45,770 bases of DNA. Source: Hungatella sp. Its GTDB lineage: Bacteria; Bacillota; Clostridia; Lachnospirales; Lachnospiraceae. The notes under the pieces are model-generated. The model was not told where the DNA came from, did no database searches, and was given only the letters and a program-made list of their open reading frames with translations. Made by a program: the position numbers and the translations under genes. Location: positions 1 to 45,770 of the forward strand of contig JAAWBS010000017.1 in NCBI GenBank assembly GCA_022792815.1. Direction: 5' to 3'. Below are positions 8,428 to 17,162 of the stretch, piece after piece; positions within the stretch are counted from its first letter, which is position 1, and the number at the start of each line of letters is the position of its first letter.

Positions 8428-8723
8428 CGGATCACACCTCCCCACGGCAGATTCTCGGCGACCTCGTTGGACCGGTATACCGCACACTCCACTCTGGCTT
8501 TCAGAGTACAGTCCAAAGCGCCTTTGTCCACCACCGTCACTTTTCCGTCCGTAACTCCCAGACGGTTTAAGGTCTCCAACACAGTGGCCTTAATCTGTCT
8601 TCCAAACTGATGGATCACGCTGCTCTCGATGGACAGCTCGATTCCCTTTGTCCCCGGCTCCACACTCACCTGGGCATCGCTGGACTCGAGGGTTCCCGCC
8701 ATAGCGGCTTTCTTGATTTCCAT
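8424..8723 (-). CDS. citD: Citrate lyase acyl carrier protein (gamma subunit)
   Basis: The 99-residue protein starts MEIKKAAMAGTLESSDAQV. By comparison with known CitD proteins (GTLES), Ser14 is the attachment site for the phosphoribosyl-dephospho-CoA prosthetic group. The C-terminal VVDKGALDCTLKARVE block is also diagnostic. CitD is the swinging carrier between CitF and CitE. GAGGAGG lies a few bases before the ATG. It is the first gene of the operon and overlaps citE. The ligase and prosthetic-group genes citC, citX and citG are not in this window, so activation must depend on genes elsewhere. Confidence 0.95.
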   Translation of the reverse strand: MEIKKAAMAGTLESSDAQVSVEPGTKGIELSIESSVIHQFGRQIKATVLETLNRLGVTDGKVTVVDKGALDCTLKARVECAVYRSNEVAENLPWGGVIR

Positions 8724-8772
8724 GCTGCTTCCTCCTCTTTTCTCTCAGTCCCTATGGACTTATTCTGACTGT

Positions 8773-8801
8773 ATGGTATCACTTCAGGGGGCATATGACA
8801 A
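8773..8801 (-). promoter_or_regulatory. Candidate promoter of the citDEF-transporter operon
   Basis: On the minus strand TTGTCA (8801-8796), a 17 bp spacer and TACCAT (8778-8773) form a plausible sigma-70 promoter about 50 bp before citD. It lies next to the palindrome in the divergent intergenic region. Confidence 0.5.
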
Positions 8802-8819
8802 ATATAAAAGAAATTATTA

Positions 8820-8848
8820 TTTCCATAAGAAAAAACTTATGGTATAAT
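8820..8848 (+). promoter_or_regulatory. Promoter of the LysR gene overlapped by a LysR-type operator
   Basis: TTTCCA (8820-8825), 17 bp and a perfect TATAAT (8843-8848) precede the regulator by 18 bp. The palindrome CCATAAG-N6-CTTATGG (8823-8842) fills the space between -35 and -10. LysR-type regulators commonly bind such dyads in divergent promoters, here allowing autoregulation and control of citD. Confidence 0.6.
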
Positions 8849-8866
8849 CGTCTCAAGGAGGCTTCC

Positions 8867-9778
8867 ATGAATACCAAACACGCTCAGTATATTCTCACGG
8901 TTTTACAAGAAGGCAGCATCACTGCTGCGGCCAGGAAACTCTATGTATCCCAGCCATCTCTCAGCCAGATGATCAAGCTGGCTGAGACCAACCTCGGCGC
9001 CCCTATCTTCAACCGGAATACGGATCCCATCACCCTGACCTTCGCGGGGCAGAAATACGCGGAGGCAGCCAGACAGGTCCTGACGATCAACCAGAACCTG
9101 GCCCGGGAGATCGAGGAGATCAACCACGAGGACTACGGCAATATACGACTGGGGATCCCTGTTCAGCGGGCCATGCAGGTGCTCCCCTATGTCCTGCCCA
9201 GATTTAGGAAGCAGTTTCCTCTGGTCAATCTGGATCTGCACGAACACGGCTCTGCCACCATCGAGTCCATGATCCTGGAGGGCGCCCTGGATCTGGCCTG
9301 CCTGACCACCTACCCGAAACACGAAGAGCTTCACTATATCCTGATCGAGGATGAGGAACTGGTTCTCTTCACCAGCAAAAGCACGTCTTTGGCAAAAAGA
9401 ATCCCCTCTGGCTCTGAGATCAGTATCACAGAAGCCAAAGAGGAATTCTTTGTCTGCAGCAAACCCGGCCACAGTGTCCGCACCACTCAGGACCGGCTGT
9501 TTGTCATGTATGATATTCAACCACGGATTCTCCTGGAGACCACCAGCATCGAGGTGGGCAAACGCACTGCCCTGGCCTGTGATGCCGTGTTCATCTGCCC
9601 TATCAACTACATCGAGATGTCTCCGGAGCTCTATCCCTATTGCAGTATCTACCCCATCAAGGGGATCGAAAACCGGCGCAGCTTCTACGTATGCCACCGG
9701 AAAGATCATTATCTGACCAAATATATGAATGCCTTTATCCGGATCCTCACGGAGGTGGAGAAACCATTTCTCCATTAA
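8867..9778 (+). CDS. LysR-type transcriptional regulator, probable citrate operon regulator
   Basis: The 303-residue protein has an N-terminal winged helix-turn-helix (MNTKHAQYILTVLQEGSITA, then AARKLYVSQPSLSQMIKLAE) and a two-lobed LysR substrate-binding domain from about residue 90 (GNIRLGIPVQRAMQVLPYVL). The start at 8867 has AAGGAGG 6 nt upstream and begins directly with the DNA-binding domain; an earlier in-frame ATG at 8795 lies before the promoter and is rejected. It is divergent from citD with a 143 bp intergenic region carrying a dyad, the classical arrangement for a LysR regulator of the neighbouring operon. The effector is presumably citrate or a related acid, which is inference from position. 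Confidence 0.9.
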   Translation: MNTKHAQYILTVLQEGSITAAARKLYVSQPSLSQMIKLAETNLGAPIFNRNTDPITLTFAGQKYAEAARQVLTINQNLAREIEEINHEDYGNIRLGIPVQRAMQVLPYVLPRFRKQFPLVNLDLHEHGSATIESMILEGALDLACLTTYPKHEELHYILIEDEELVLFTSKSTSLAKRIPSGSEISITEAKEEFFVCSKPGHSVRTTQDRLFVMYDIQPRILLETTSIEVGKRTALACDAVFICPINYIEMSPELYPYCSIYPIKGIENRRSFYVCHRKDHYLTKYMNAFIRILTEVEKPFLH

Positions 9779-9783
9779 CTCCT

Positions 9784-10515
9784 CTACCTCACATCCGCCA
9801 GAAGTCCTGCCGCCGTCTCGGCTACGGTCTCCGCCTCCTGGGCAGATAAATATCCGCATGCCTCCATCCGCTCCAGCACCTTAAGCTGCCTTTTAGCCGC
9901 TAAGTCCGGGTGCTTGGTGGGGGCATAGGCGGACGGCGCGTTGGGGATGCCTGCCAGGAGGGTGCTCTCGTACTGACTCATCTCCTCCGGCTCCTTCCCA
10001 AAGTAGCCCCGGCTTGCACTTGCCACGTCATAGTAGCCGTCCCCAAAATAAATCCCATTGACATACAACTCAAAGATCTCATCTTTCGTGTAGGCTCTCT
10101 CCAGGTCCATGGCCACAAAGACTTCCGCCACCTTCCTGGTTAGGTCTCTGTCGTGCTCAAAATACATATTCTTAGCCAGCTGCTGGGTGATGGTGCTGCC
10201 GCCCTCCACAAGCGCCCTGGCTCTGATATCGTTCCTTATGGCCCTGCATATGGCGATGACGTCAAATCCCATGTGCCGCTCAAACCGCTTATCCTCCACC
10301 GCGATCACCGCCTGCACATACACCTGGGGAAGCTCCTCATACTCGGTGTAGGTATCTTTGCTCCGAATCAGGGCTACCTTCTCCTCGAGGCTCATCTCCT
10401 CCACAGCCTCCCGATAAGCCGCATACCCTTTGCCTGCCACCGTAAACCCGGAGCAGATACAGACTACTGCTGCCAGAAACAACAATCTTCTCAACACTTG
10501 CCAACACTTCTTCAT
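9784..10515 (-). CDS. Glycosyltransferase family 51 (monofunctional peptidoglycan transglycosylase-like)
   Basis: The 243-residue protein has one N-terminal membrane segment (LRRLLFLAAVVCICSGFTVA) followed by a GT51 domain with all key blocks: IAVEDKRFERHMGFD (catalytic Glu and the EDxxFxxHxG motif), EGGSTITQQLAKN, RKVAEVFVAMDLER, KDEIFELYVNGIYFGDGYYD and LAGIPNAPSAYAP. It polymerises lipid II on the outer membrane face. No transpeptidase domain follows, so it is monofunctional, and its length fits that class. A GTG at 10536 is possible, but the ATG at 10515 has AAAGGAG upstream at good spacing. It converges on the LysR gene with only 5 bp between stops. An extended -10 (TGATAAAAT) lies near 10568-10576. 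Confidence 0.9.
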   Translation of the reverse strand: MKKCWQVLRRLLFLAAVVCICSGFTVAGKGYAAYREAVEEMSLEEKVALIRSKDTYTEYEELPQVYVQAVIAVEDKRFERHMGFDVIAICRAIRNDIRARALVEGGSTITQQLAKNMYFEHDRDLTRKVAEVFVAMDLERAYTKDEIFELYVNGIYFGDGYYDVASASRGYFGKEPEEMSQYESTLLAGIPNAPSAYAPTKHPDLAAKRQLKVLERMEACGYLSAQEAETVAETAAGLLADVR

Positions 10516-10742
10516 CCTTCTCTGCTCCTTTCTCACGGCACTGTCATTTTACTTTCCTATTATCTCTATTTTATCAGATTTTTTCCTTTAAGACCTTACC
10601 AATCCCTTATATTAACAGACTTTTTTCTGACGATATTTTACAAATTATTACAAAATTTACAAAATCAAGCACCATATCCCTCCGGATGTCACAATTTAGA
10701 TGCCCATGTCAAAGACTCCTCTACTGCTCCTTAATTCCGGAT

Positions 10743-12110
10743 TCACCTGCAAAGCTCCCAAATCATGTGGGCATAGATCCTGGTGCCCAAAACCAGCTGG
10801 GAGATACTGACATATTCATCCGGGCCATGAGTTCCGGTGCGGATCTCAGGGTCCGCAAACCCATAGGCCACTGCCCCGGGAATGCCGTGGGCATATGTAT
10901 TCCCGGCTATGGATTTCACCGCTCCCGGTCTTTTGCTGCACTCCTCCCAACACCTAAGCAGGGTCCTCACAAACTCACTGTCATCCGGCACTGTATGAGG
11001 AGCCACCCAGTCTCCCTCCACCCGGATCCCCATAGCCCCCAACATCTTCCTGACAGGCGCGGCTGTCATGTCCTCTGTCATGCCCGCCGGGACTCTGCAG
11101 TCACATACTCCGACGAGCCCTGCCTTTGGATTCCAGGACAGGCGGTTCAGGCTTATGGTGAACCTTTCCTCCCCCACCGGCGAGATCCCAAAGGACGTGC
11201 CGAAATGGTCTCCATGGGGAAATACCCCAGCCATCTCTTTCAACCGCGTCTGAGTCCCCGGCAGACGGGCCAGCAGAGCGAGAAGTTTCACAAGGGCATT
11301 GTCCCCCTTTTGGGGAGAGGCGCTGTGGGCCGCCTTTCCCTTGACGGTCAATTTCAGGCCTTCCCTCTGCCTGTGCAGCTGATATGGAACCCCCGCCTGG
11401 TCCAACCGCCTTTTCACCTCTTCCTCTTCCTTCCACGGCCCCAGAACCGCCGACGCAGAGGCGGGAACCCCGTTTGCAGGGCCATCACAGTCGATGCGAA
11501 GGACATCTCCTTCCTGGTACTCCCCGGTCATGTGAGCTTCAAAACGGCCCTTTTCCCTGGTGATCACCGGAAATGCCGCATCCGGCGACACGGTCATGGG
11601 AGCCGGCCGGTATCTTCCGTAAAAGTGGGGCAAATCCTCACATCCGGTCTCCTCGGCGGTTCCCCACAGAATCCGTACCCTTCTCCTCAGAGGAATTCCC
11701 AGGCTCCTCACCGCGTCCAGGGCGTACAGCACACTGACGGCAGGCCCCTTATTATCCGCCGCCCCTCTCCCGTAGAGTTTCCCGTCGTGAAGGAGAGGGC
11801 AAAAGGGGGCGGTCACGGTCCAGCCCGTGCCGGCGGGAACCACATCCAGATGGGCCAGAATGTCGATCCCCTCCTCCAATCCTCCCGCCTCCACCACTCC
11901 CACACACCCGTCTATGGAACGGGCCGGAAACCCTTTGGCCCGGGCGATGTCCAGAGCCGTCTCAAGGGCCGCCCATGGTCCCTCCCCAAAGGGCTTTCCC
12001 GGCAGAGGCTCCTGCCGCACACTCTCTATACGAACTAACCGACAGATATCCTCTATCTGTCGGTTCAGCTGTCTGTCTATATACTCATCTATGTTCTCTT
12101 TCTGATTCAC
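10743..12110 (-). CDS. M20-family dipeptidase (PepV-like)
   Basis: The 455-residue metallopeptidase has the M20 metal ligands: AHLDVVPAG (His87, Asp89), GRGAADNKGP (Asp119 bridging), AEETGCED (general base Glu153 and ligand Glu154), SPDAAFP (Asp177) and a C-terminal TYAHG histidine. The order and spacing match PepV/Sapep-type dipeptidases, which release the N-terminal residue from dipeptides in the cytoplasm. Start is GTG at 12110 with GAGGGAG upstream. It follows the LacI gene by 24 bp and is the last gene of the 12-gene operon. With an ABC peptide importer in the same operon, it probably hydrolyses the imported compound. Exact specificity is unknown. Confidence 0.88.
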   Translation of the reverse strand: MNQKENIDEYIDRQLNRQIEDICRLVRIESVRQEPLPGKPFGEGPWAALETALDIARAKGFPARSIDGCVGVVEAGGLEEGIDILAHLDVVPAGTGWTVTAPFCPLLHDGKLYGRGAADNKGPAVSVLYALDAVRSLGIPLRRRVRILWGTAEETGCEDLPHFYGRYRPAPMTVSPDAAFPVITREKGRFEAHMTGEYQEGDVLRIDCDGPANGVPASASAVLGPWKEEEEVKRRLDQAGVPYQLHRQREGLKLTVKGKAAHSASPQKGDNALVKLLALLARLPGTQTRLKEMAGVFPHGDHFGTSFGISPVGEERFTISLNRLSWNPKAGLVGVCDCRVPAGMTEDMTAAPVRKMLGAMGIRVEGDWVAPHTVPDDSEFVRTLLRCWEECSKRPGAVKSIAGNTYAHGIPGAVAYGFADPEIRTGTHGPDEYVSISQLVLGTRIYAHMIWELCR

Positions 12111-12134
12111 CTTTCACTCCCTCTGTAAACTCTC

Positions 12135-13196
12135 TCAGCTCTTGGCTGCCGTGGACATGCCTATGGTCAGCGCCGCGTCCAGCTTCTGGTTTTCTACACG
12201 CCGGCCTTCAGCCATCCTCATGAGCGCCTCCACTGCCTTTTCCCCGATGGTGTAAGGCAGCTGCCGCACGCTGGTCAGTCTCGGATGAGAGATTCTGGCC
12301 AGATCGCTGTCATCATATCCCACGATGGACACCCTCTCAGGAACCGCGATCTTCTGTTCCTTCAAAGCCTGCAGTGCCCCGGTGGCCACCAGGTCGTTGC
12401 CGCACAGCACCGAGTCAAAAGGCACCAGGGTGGACAGAAACTCGTTCATGGCTTCATAGCCGCTTTTATGGTCAAACCGGGTCATGGAGATCAGCCTCTT
12501 GTCAAATTCCATGCCCGCCTCATCCAAGGCCTTCCTGTAACCTGCCAGACGCTCCAGGGTAGAATAGGCTCCTCTGCCCTCTGCGTCCATAAGATTTAAA
12601 ATACCGTCCACATCCTCTGCCGGCCTGGTCCAGAATCCGGCAAAAAAGGCGATATGTCTGTGCCCCTGCTGGATCAGATACTTGGCAGCCCGGTATTCCC
12701 CGCCGAAATCATCCATGTAGATATGGGGAACACCGGGCATGTCCCCCCGGCGCATGACGACCACCGCCGGGGTGTCCGGACTGACTGCGGACTTTACATG
12801 TTCATGATATCTGCCGTGGATAGGACAGTAGATCAGCCCCTTGGGGCCGCCGGCTGCCGCCTCCCTCAGACATTTCAGATCCTGTCTCTCATCTCCTTTG
12901 CTGGAATACACATTGACCCGAAGGCCGTTGACCTCCGCCATATCCATGATCCCCTGGAGCACACTGGCAAAAATGGCGATCTCGGCCGTGGGGATGATGA
13001 CACTGAGCAGATTGCTGCTCCCTGAGCGAACGCTCCGGGCATTGGCATTGGGCACATAGCCCAGTTCCTCCACCGCCGCCATCACCTTGTCTTTCAGCAT
13101 CGGATCTACCTTGTCATTGCCGTTCATCACTCTTGAGACCGTAGAAACAGAAACATCTGCCTGTCTGGCCACGTCGGAAATGGTAACTCTGCCCAT
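12135..13196 (-). CDS. LacI-family transcriptional regulator
   Basis: The 353-residue protein begins MGRVTISDVARQADVSVSTV, the LacI helix-turn-helix, with the hinge helix at NANARSVRSGSSNLLSVIIP and a periplasmic-binding-protein-like effector domain (FDSVLCGNDLVATGALQAL; VSIVGYDDSDLARISHPRLTS). It begins 2 bp after the stop of the EPSP-synthase-like gene, with the ribosome binding site inside that gene; the in-frame extension further upstream lies within the neighbour and is rejected. Its place inside the operon suggests autoregulation. The effector is probably the imported substrate or a breakdown product. Repeated GAAAACGNTAT motifs at the operon promoter are candidate targets. Confidence 0.92.
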   Translation of the reverse strand: MGRVTISDVARQADVSVSTVSRVMNGNDKVDPMLKDKVMAAVEELGYVPNANARSVRSGSSNLLSVIIPTAEIAIFASVLQGIMDMAEVNGLRVNVYSSKGDERQDLKCLREAAAGGPKGLIYCPIHGRYHEHVKSAVSPDTPAVVVMRRGDMPGVPHIYMDDFGGEYRAAKYLIQQGHRHIAFFAGFWTRPAEDVDGILNLMDAEGRGAYSTLERLAGYRKALDEAGMEFDKRLISMTRFDHKSGYEAMNEFLSTLVPFDSVLCGNDLVATGALQALKEQKIAVPERVSIVGYDDSDLARISHPRLTSVRQLPYTIGEKAVEALMRMAEGRRVENQKLDAALTIGMSTAAKS

Positions 13197-13198
13197 AT

Positions 13199-14500
13199 CT
13201 ACACTCCATCTTCCAGTATTTCGATTCCCGCCCCCAGTCTGTTCATCACCTTGAAGAAATCCGGAAAAGATACTGCCGCACACTGAGCACCTTTCACCAG
13301 AGTGGTGCCTTTGGCCCAGAGTCCGCACACGGTCAGCGCCATGGCAACCCGATGATCGCCGTGGCTGTCCACCACGGTTCCGGTCAGCCTCTTTCCCCCG
13401 TGGACCGTCATATAATCCGGCCCTGTCTCCACATCCGCTCCCATCTTCCCAAGCTCCTGCTCCATGACTGCCACCCGGTCCGTCTCCTTCAAGCGCACAT
13501 GCTCCAGCCCGGTAAACCTTGTGTCTCCCCGGGCAAAGGCGGCTGCCACACTGAGGGCGGGCAGGCTGTCCGGGATATCCCGCAGATCGATGGAAACTTC
13601 TGATTTCATCTCCCTGCCCCCTTTCACGGCAAGGGTGCCGGCTTCCAGATCTCTGGTGATATCTGCCCCCATGGCTATGAGGCAGTCCACCACGGCCTTG
13701 TCTCCCTGGCTGTCCTGAAAATCCACGGCATCGATCACAACCTCTGAATCCGTGATCACGGCCGCCACCAGGGGAAAGGCCACTCCGGACCAATCACTGG
13801 CGACTACGGTGTCAGCCTTTCGGTAAGAACGTCCTCCCCGGATGACAAAGTGACGGTAATCCTCTTTATTTTCCACAAGAATACCATACCGCAGCATCCA
13901 ATCCAATGTCAACTGGAGATAGGGCTTTTCCTTTGGATTTTTTATAAAAATCTCCGTGTCCTCCTCAAGCAGGGGGGCTGCCATCATAATTCCGGACACC
14001 ACCTGACTCAAGGTTCCCTCAAACCGGGCGATGCCCCCTCTCATCCTCCCCCTCACGATGGCCGGACAGGACCCGGACCCGGGACGGCTTGGAAATGCCT
14101 CTCCGCCCAGCTGGCAGATCGCGGACAGAGTCTCCCCCATGGGCCGCCGTCTGATCTGGACATCCCCTGTGATAAAAGTATACCCGTCACAGAGCGCCGC
14201 CATGGGCGCCGCAAAATATGCCACGCTTCCGGAATTTCCGCAATCCAGATAGTTATCGGGGACCTTTATCTTTCCCCCTGTTCCCGTCACCGTCCAGACC
14301 CGGTCTTCCATATTCGTCTGCGCTCCAAACAGTTCTGCCGCTTTCATGGCGCTTTTACAGTCCAGGCTGGGAAGGGGATTGTGGATCCGGGATGTTCCCT
14401 CTGCCATGGCGGCCAGCAGGATCGCCCGTATGGTGTGGCTTTTGGACCCCGGCACCATGGCGTGGCCCTTCAACATTTTTGGTGTTACTCTCGCGATCAT
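13199..14500 (-). CDS. Divergent EPSP synthase (AroA)-family enolpyruvyl transferase paralogue
   Basis: The 433-residue protein shows the two-domain enolpyruvyl-transferase layout: VPGSKSHTIRAILLAAMAEG near the N-terminus, GDVQIRRRPMGETL, GTLSQVVSGIMMAAP, RDIPDSLPALSVAAAFA, RLKETDRVAV and SHGDHRVAMA. The usual GN[AS]GTxxR motif reads GNSGSVAYF (88-96), so the conserved Arg is replaced by Tyr95, unusual for housekeeping AroA. It sits in a catabolic-looking operon, not with aro genes. Start at 14500 has AAAGGAG upstream, 14 bp after the MmgE/PrpD gene. It may act on a shikimate-like or other hydroxy acid, or run a related carboxyvinyl chemistry. Family membership is certain; the role in aromatic synthesis is doubtful. 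Confidence 0.85.
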   Translation of the reverse strand: MIARVTPKMLKGHAMVPGSKSHTIRAILLAAMAEGTSRIHNPLPSLDCKSAMKAAELFGAQTNMEDRVWTVTGTGGKIKVPDNYLDCGNSGSVAYFAAPMAALCDGYTFITGDVQIRRRPMGETLSAICQLGGEAFPSRPGSGSCPAIVRGRMRGGIARFEGTLSQVVSGIMMAAPLLEEDTEIFIKNPKEKPYLQLTLDWMLRYGILVENKEDYRHFVIRGGRSYRKADTVVASDWSGVAFPLVAAVITDSEVVIDAVDFQDSQGDKAVVDCLIAMGADITRDLEAGTLAVKGGREMKSEVSIDLRDIPDSLPALSVAAAFARGDTRFTGLEHVRLKETDRVAVMEQELGKMGADVETGPDYMTVHGGKRLTGTVVDSHGDHRVAMALTVCGLWAKGTTLVKGAQCAAVSFPDFFKVMNRLGAGIEILEDGV

Positions 14501-14514
14501 CTGATTCTCCTTTC

Positions 14515-15873
14515 TCACAGGACAGACACTGCCTCCAATATCTCTTTTACCTCCAGATATGGCCGGCCCAGGATCAACTCTTTCAGGGACTCTGCCTTCC
14601 CGCGTCCGACACTGTCCTTTGCCAGACTCAAAAATTTTTCCGCCAGCGCCTCGTCGGACGGAGCCTGATCCCATCTGTTGGCAGTCACCTCGTCCTCATA
14701 GACTGTTCCGTCCTCCATCTCCACCCGGATCTTGGTCCCGCGGACCCCGAAGGGGCCGTCCTTGTAATCCTCATTTTTTGTCACGGCAATCTTTCTGCTC
14801 ATGGCCAGATACCGCTCGTCGGTCAGTCCCTCCGGCAAAAAAGCATCCGGCCTCAAATCACCCTCTATGAGAGCCACGGCTGTGGTAAACGCCAAAGACA
14901 GCCTGGCAGAGGAGGCATTGAGCGGTTCCCTAACCCCCTCATTGAGGGCATAGGAATAGGGGTATGTACTGACCGTCACCTGCCGGACCCTGTGAGGCTC
15001 CACCGGAAACCGGCCCAGCAGTTCCTGGATGGCAGTGATGGCAGGATGAACCGAATGACATGCAGAAAACTGCTTGAATGACACATCATTGATATAGAAA
15101 TGTTCACCCGGCCTCAGGGAGATCCCTTTGGTTCCGGCAAAAAGCCAGGAGAGACTTTTCGCTCCCTCCAGGACATGCACAGGCCCGGTCAATCCCCTCT
15201 CCGCCGCCTCCGCCGAAAAGATCCCTAAAAGGACTCCCCAGCCGCCGTACAGATCCTTGGCATCCGCCCCTTCCATAAAAGTGGTAAAGGGACACAGAGG
15301 CAGCAGAGAGGCCGTGATACACATGGCCTGGTACAGTTCCTCTGCCCTAAGTCCCATCAGGATACCGGCAGTGGCCGCCGCTGCCATACCGCCGGCCAGC
15401 CCGGGACCGTGAAGTCCCAGCTCTCTCACCTGCTCCGTGGCCAAGAGCCCCATCCTCATACAGACATCATAACCGCAGATCACGGCCCGCACAAAAGTCT
15501 CCTCCTCTGTGCTCTCCCCCGCCACAGCCAGGGCCGTTGACATCACGTAAACTCCCGGATGAACCGACGCTCCGATCCCGGAACAGTCGTCCATCTCGAT
15601 GCTGGAAACTCTCACCGCGTTGGCAAACGCGGCACACATGGGGGAAAACCGTTCTTCCAAGCCCCAGATCTTCGCCTTCCCCTGTCCGAACTCCAAGGAG
15701 GTGATCAGACTCACCCACTCTCTGCAGCAGTGATGGGCGCCGGAAAAGGCCGCGCATCCCAGATAGTCCATCAGACACCGGCTTACCTGGTGTCTGGTAT
15801 CTCTGTCGAAATCCTCTGTCCCGCAGTTCGCAAAATATTCTGCCAGCCTGTAAATATATGTTTCTCTGTCCAT
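14515..15873 (-). CDS. MmgE/PrpD-family protein
   Basis: The 452-residue protein has the MmgE/PrpD fold: an N-terminal all-helical domain with LMDYLGCAAFSGAHH, the active-site region SSIEMDDCSGIGASVHPGVY, LHGPGLAGGMAAAATAGILM, and a C-terminal alpha/beta domain with FKQFSACHSVHPAI and LSLAFTTAVALIEG. The family includes 2-methylcitrate dehydratase, cis-aconitate decarboxylase and iminodisuccinate epimerase, all acting on branched or substituted di/tricarboxylates. The ATG at 15873 has GGGAGG at good spacing; a GTG 30 nt upstream is less likely. It lies between the FAD oxidoreductase and the EPSP-synthase-like gene. Substrate is unknown, but context suggests an acid formed from the imported compound. 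Confidence 0.85.
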   Translation of the reverse strand: MDRETYIYRLAEYFANCGTEDFDRDTRHQVSRCLMDYLGCAAFSGAHHCCREWVSLITSLEFGQGKAKIWGLEERFSPMCAAFANAVRVSSIEMDDCSGIGASVHPGVYVMSTALAVAGESTEEETFVRAVICGYDVCMRMGLLATEQVRELGLHGPGLAGGMAAAATAGILMGLRAEELYQAMCITASLLPLCPFTTFMEGADAKDLYGGWGVLLGIFSAEAAERGLTGPVHVLEGAKSLSWLFAGTKGISLRPGEHFYINDVSFKQFSACHSVHPAITAIQELLGRFPVEPHRVRQVTVSTYPYSYALNEGVREPLNASSARLSLAFTTAVALIEGDLRPDAFLPEGLTDERYLAMSRKIAVTKNEDYKDGPFGVRGTKIRVEMEDGTVYEDEVTANRWDQAPSDEALAEKFLSLAKDSVGRGKAESLKELILGRPYLEVKEILEAVSVL

Positions 15874-15899
15874 GGTTATCTTCCTCCCATTCCCCTCTG

Positions 15900-17162
15900 T
15901 CACACTATCGCCCCCTGGCGGGTCAGTTCTCCGCGCACCGCCGCCGTGTCATAAGCGGCAGCGCCTTTTCCCAGAGCCGCCGCCACTCCGGCTGCCTGCC
16001 CTGTCACAAACCCGGTTCCCATGACCCGCACGGATGCCAGGGTCAGATGATCCACATAGATGTTCCTCCCGGCACACCAGAGATTGTTCCGCTCCTTTGC
16101 CCTGAGACACCCCAGGGGAATCCCGTAGTAGGGCGCCTCCCCCAGGTCATAGTTTGTGGATACGGTCTCCAGCCTGTCGTGCATCTCCATCAGCCATCCG
16201 GCCCGGCCTATAGATTCTTCCCCGAAGGTCTCTCCTGCCAGGGCCTGCCGGAAGGTGAGAAGGGTTTCACATACCACCCGGCGGGATTCCCGGATGCCGA
16301 TGCGGGGCCCGGTGGACAGAAGAAAGCTGTTCTCCATGCCCGGCATAAAGTCTTTTAAGGCGCGGGCGTAGACTCTGGCCAGTTCCCTGGTCTCACAGGC
16401 TGCCCGGGTCAGGCTCTCACAGTCCAGGGCATGGAGCGCGTGATTGGGCAGAGTCAGGAACACGCTGTCCCCCTTTTTGGACACCCAGACAGGAGCTCTC
16501 ATCTTGGTCATAGGCCCGTATCCTGCCTTCCTGGCCTTCCACAGCGCCTCCTCCACATCCTTCTCGCTGGCTTTCAAGTCTCTCGGTACTCCTCCTAAGC
16601 GCATCTCCAGGGTAGCCATCTGCACGCTGCCGGATTCATCCCCATACTCTGTGGGGTGCCCGGCCAGATGAGCCACTGCTCCGTCTCCGGTGGCATCCAC
16701 GTAAGAGGCAGCCTCTACAAAAAAGAGACCTTCATCATCTGTACACACCAGCTCTCTGATGGTGTCTTTCCTGCTCTCCGCCTTCACACACCTGGCCTCC
16801 AAAAGCAGTTTCACCCCATGGCTCAAAACCAGTCGGTCCAGGACGTATTTGAGAGCCTCTATGTCATAGTTGATAATCAGCCGCCCGGAGGCAGACGTCT
16901 CCGGCTCCACATCCTCCCCCTGGGCTCTGAGCGCCTCCAGCACCTGCTGACCCACGCCTCCCACGATGGGAACCGGGCGGGCCTCATTGCTGAAGAACCC
17001 GCAGAAGGAAGAGACGCCGCTGTGGGTTCCGATTCCTCCTAAGTATGGATTCCTCTCGATCAGCAAAGTTTTGGCTCCGGTCCTCGCAGCCCCTATGGCA
17101 GCTGCCGTGCCGGCCACACCTCCTCCGATCACTGCGACCTCATATCGATACCGACGTTCCAT
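15900..17162 (-). CDS. FAD-dependent oxidoreductase (FAD_oxidored type)
   Basis: The 420-residue protein starts with a dinucleotide-binding fold (EVAVIGGGVAGTAAAIGAAR, then LLIERNPYLGGIGTHSGVSSFCGFF). It has the mid-protein YVDATGDGAVAHLAG block and a C-terminal FAD contact NNLWCAGRNIYVDHLTLASV...GTGFVTGQAAGVAAALG. These flavoproteins oxidise or reduce small organic acids or cofactors; no membrane anchor or Fe-S motif is visible. The ATG at 17162 is chosen because GGGGAGGG lies 6-7 nt before it, whereas the ATG two codons upstream touches that site. It overlaps the DppF gene by 23 bp, indicating tight coupling. The redox substrate is not evident. Confidence 0.85.
   Translation of the reverse strand: MERRYRYEVAVIGGGVAGTAAAIGAARTGAKTLLIERNPYLGGIGTHSGVSSFCGFFSNEARPVPIVGGVGQQVLEALRAQGEDVEPETSASGRLIINYDIEALKYVLDRLVLSHGVKLLLEARCVKAESRKDTIRELVCTDDEGLFFVEAASYVDATGDGAVAHLAGHPTEYGDESGSVQMATLEMRLGGVPRDLKASEKDVEEALWKARKAGYGPMTKMRAPVWVSKKGDSVFLTLPNHALHALDCESLTRAACETRELARVYARALKDFMPGMENSFLLSTGPRIGIRESRRVVCETLLTFRQALAGETFGEESIGRAGWLMEMHDRLETVSTNYDLGEAPYYGIPLGCLRAKERNNLWCAGRNIYVDHLTLASVRVMGTGFVTGQAAGVAAALGKGAAAYDTAAVRGELTRQGAIV

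Noticed and set aside
8903..9859. 318-codon minus-strand open frame over the LysR gene
   Set aside because: It is antisense to a complete LysR regulator and has low-complexity Asp/Gly-rich composition.
10686..12038. 450-codon plus-strand open frame over the M20 peptidase gene
   Set aside because: The minus strand carries a complete M20 enzyme with all metal ligands; the plus frame has no recognisable fold.
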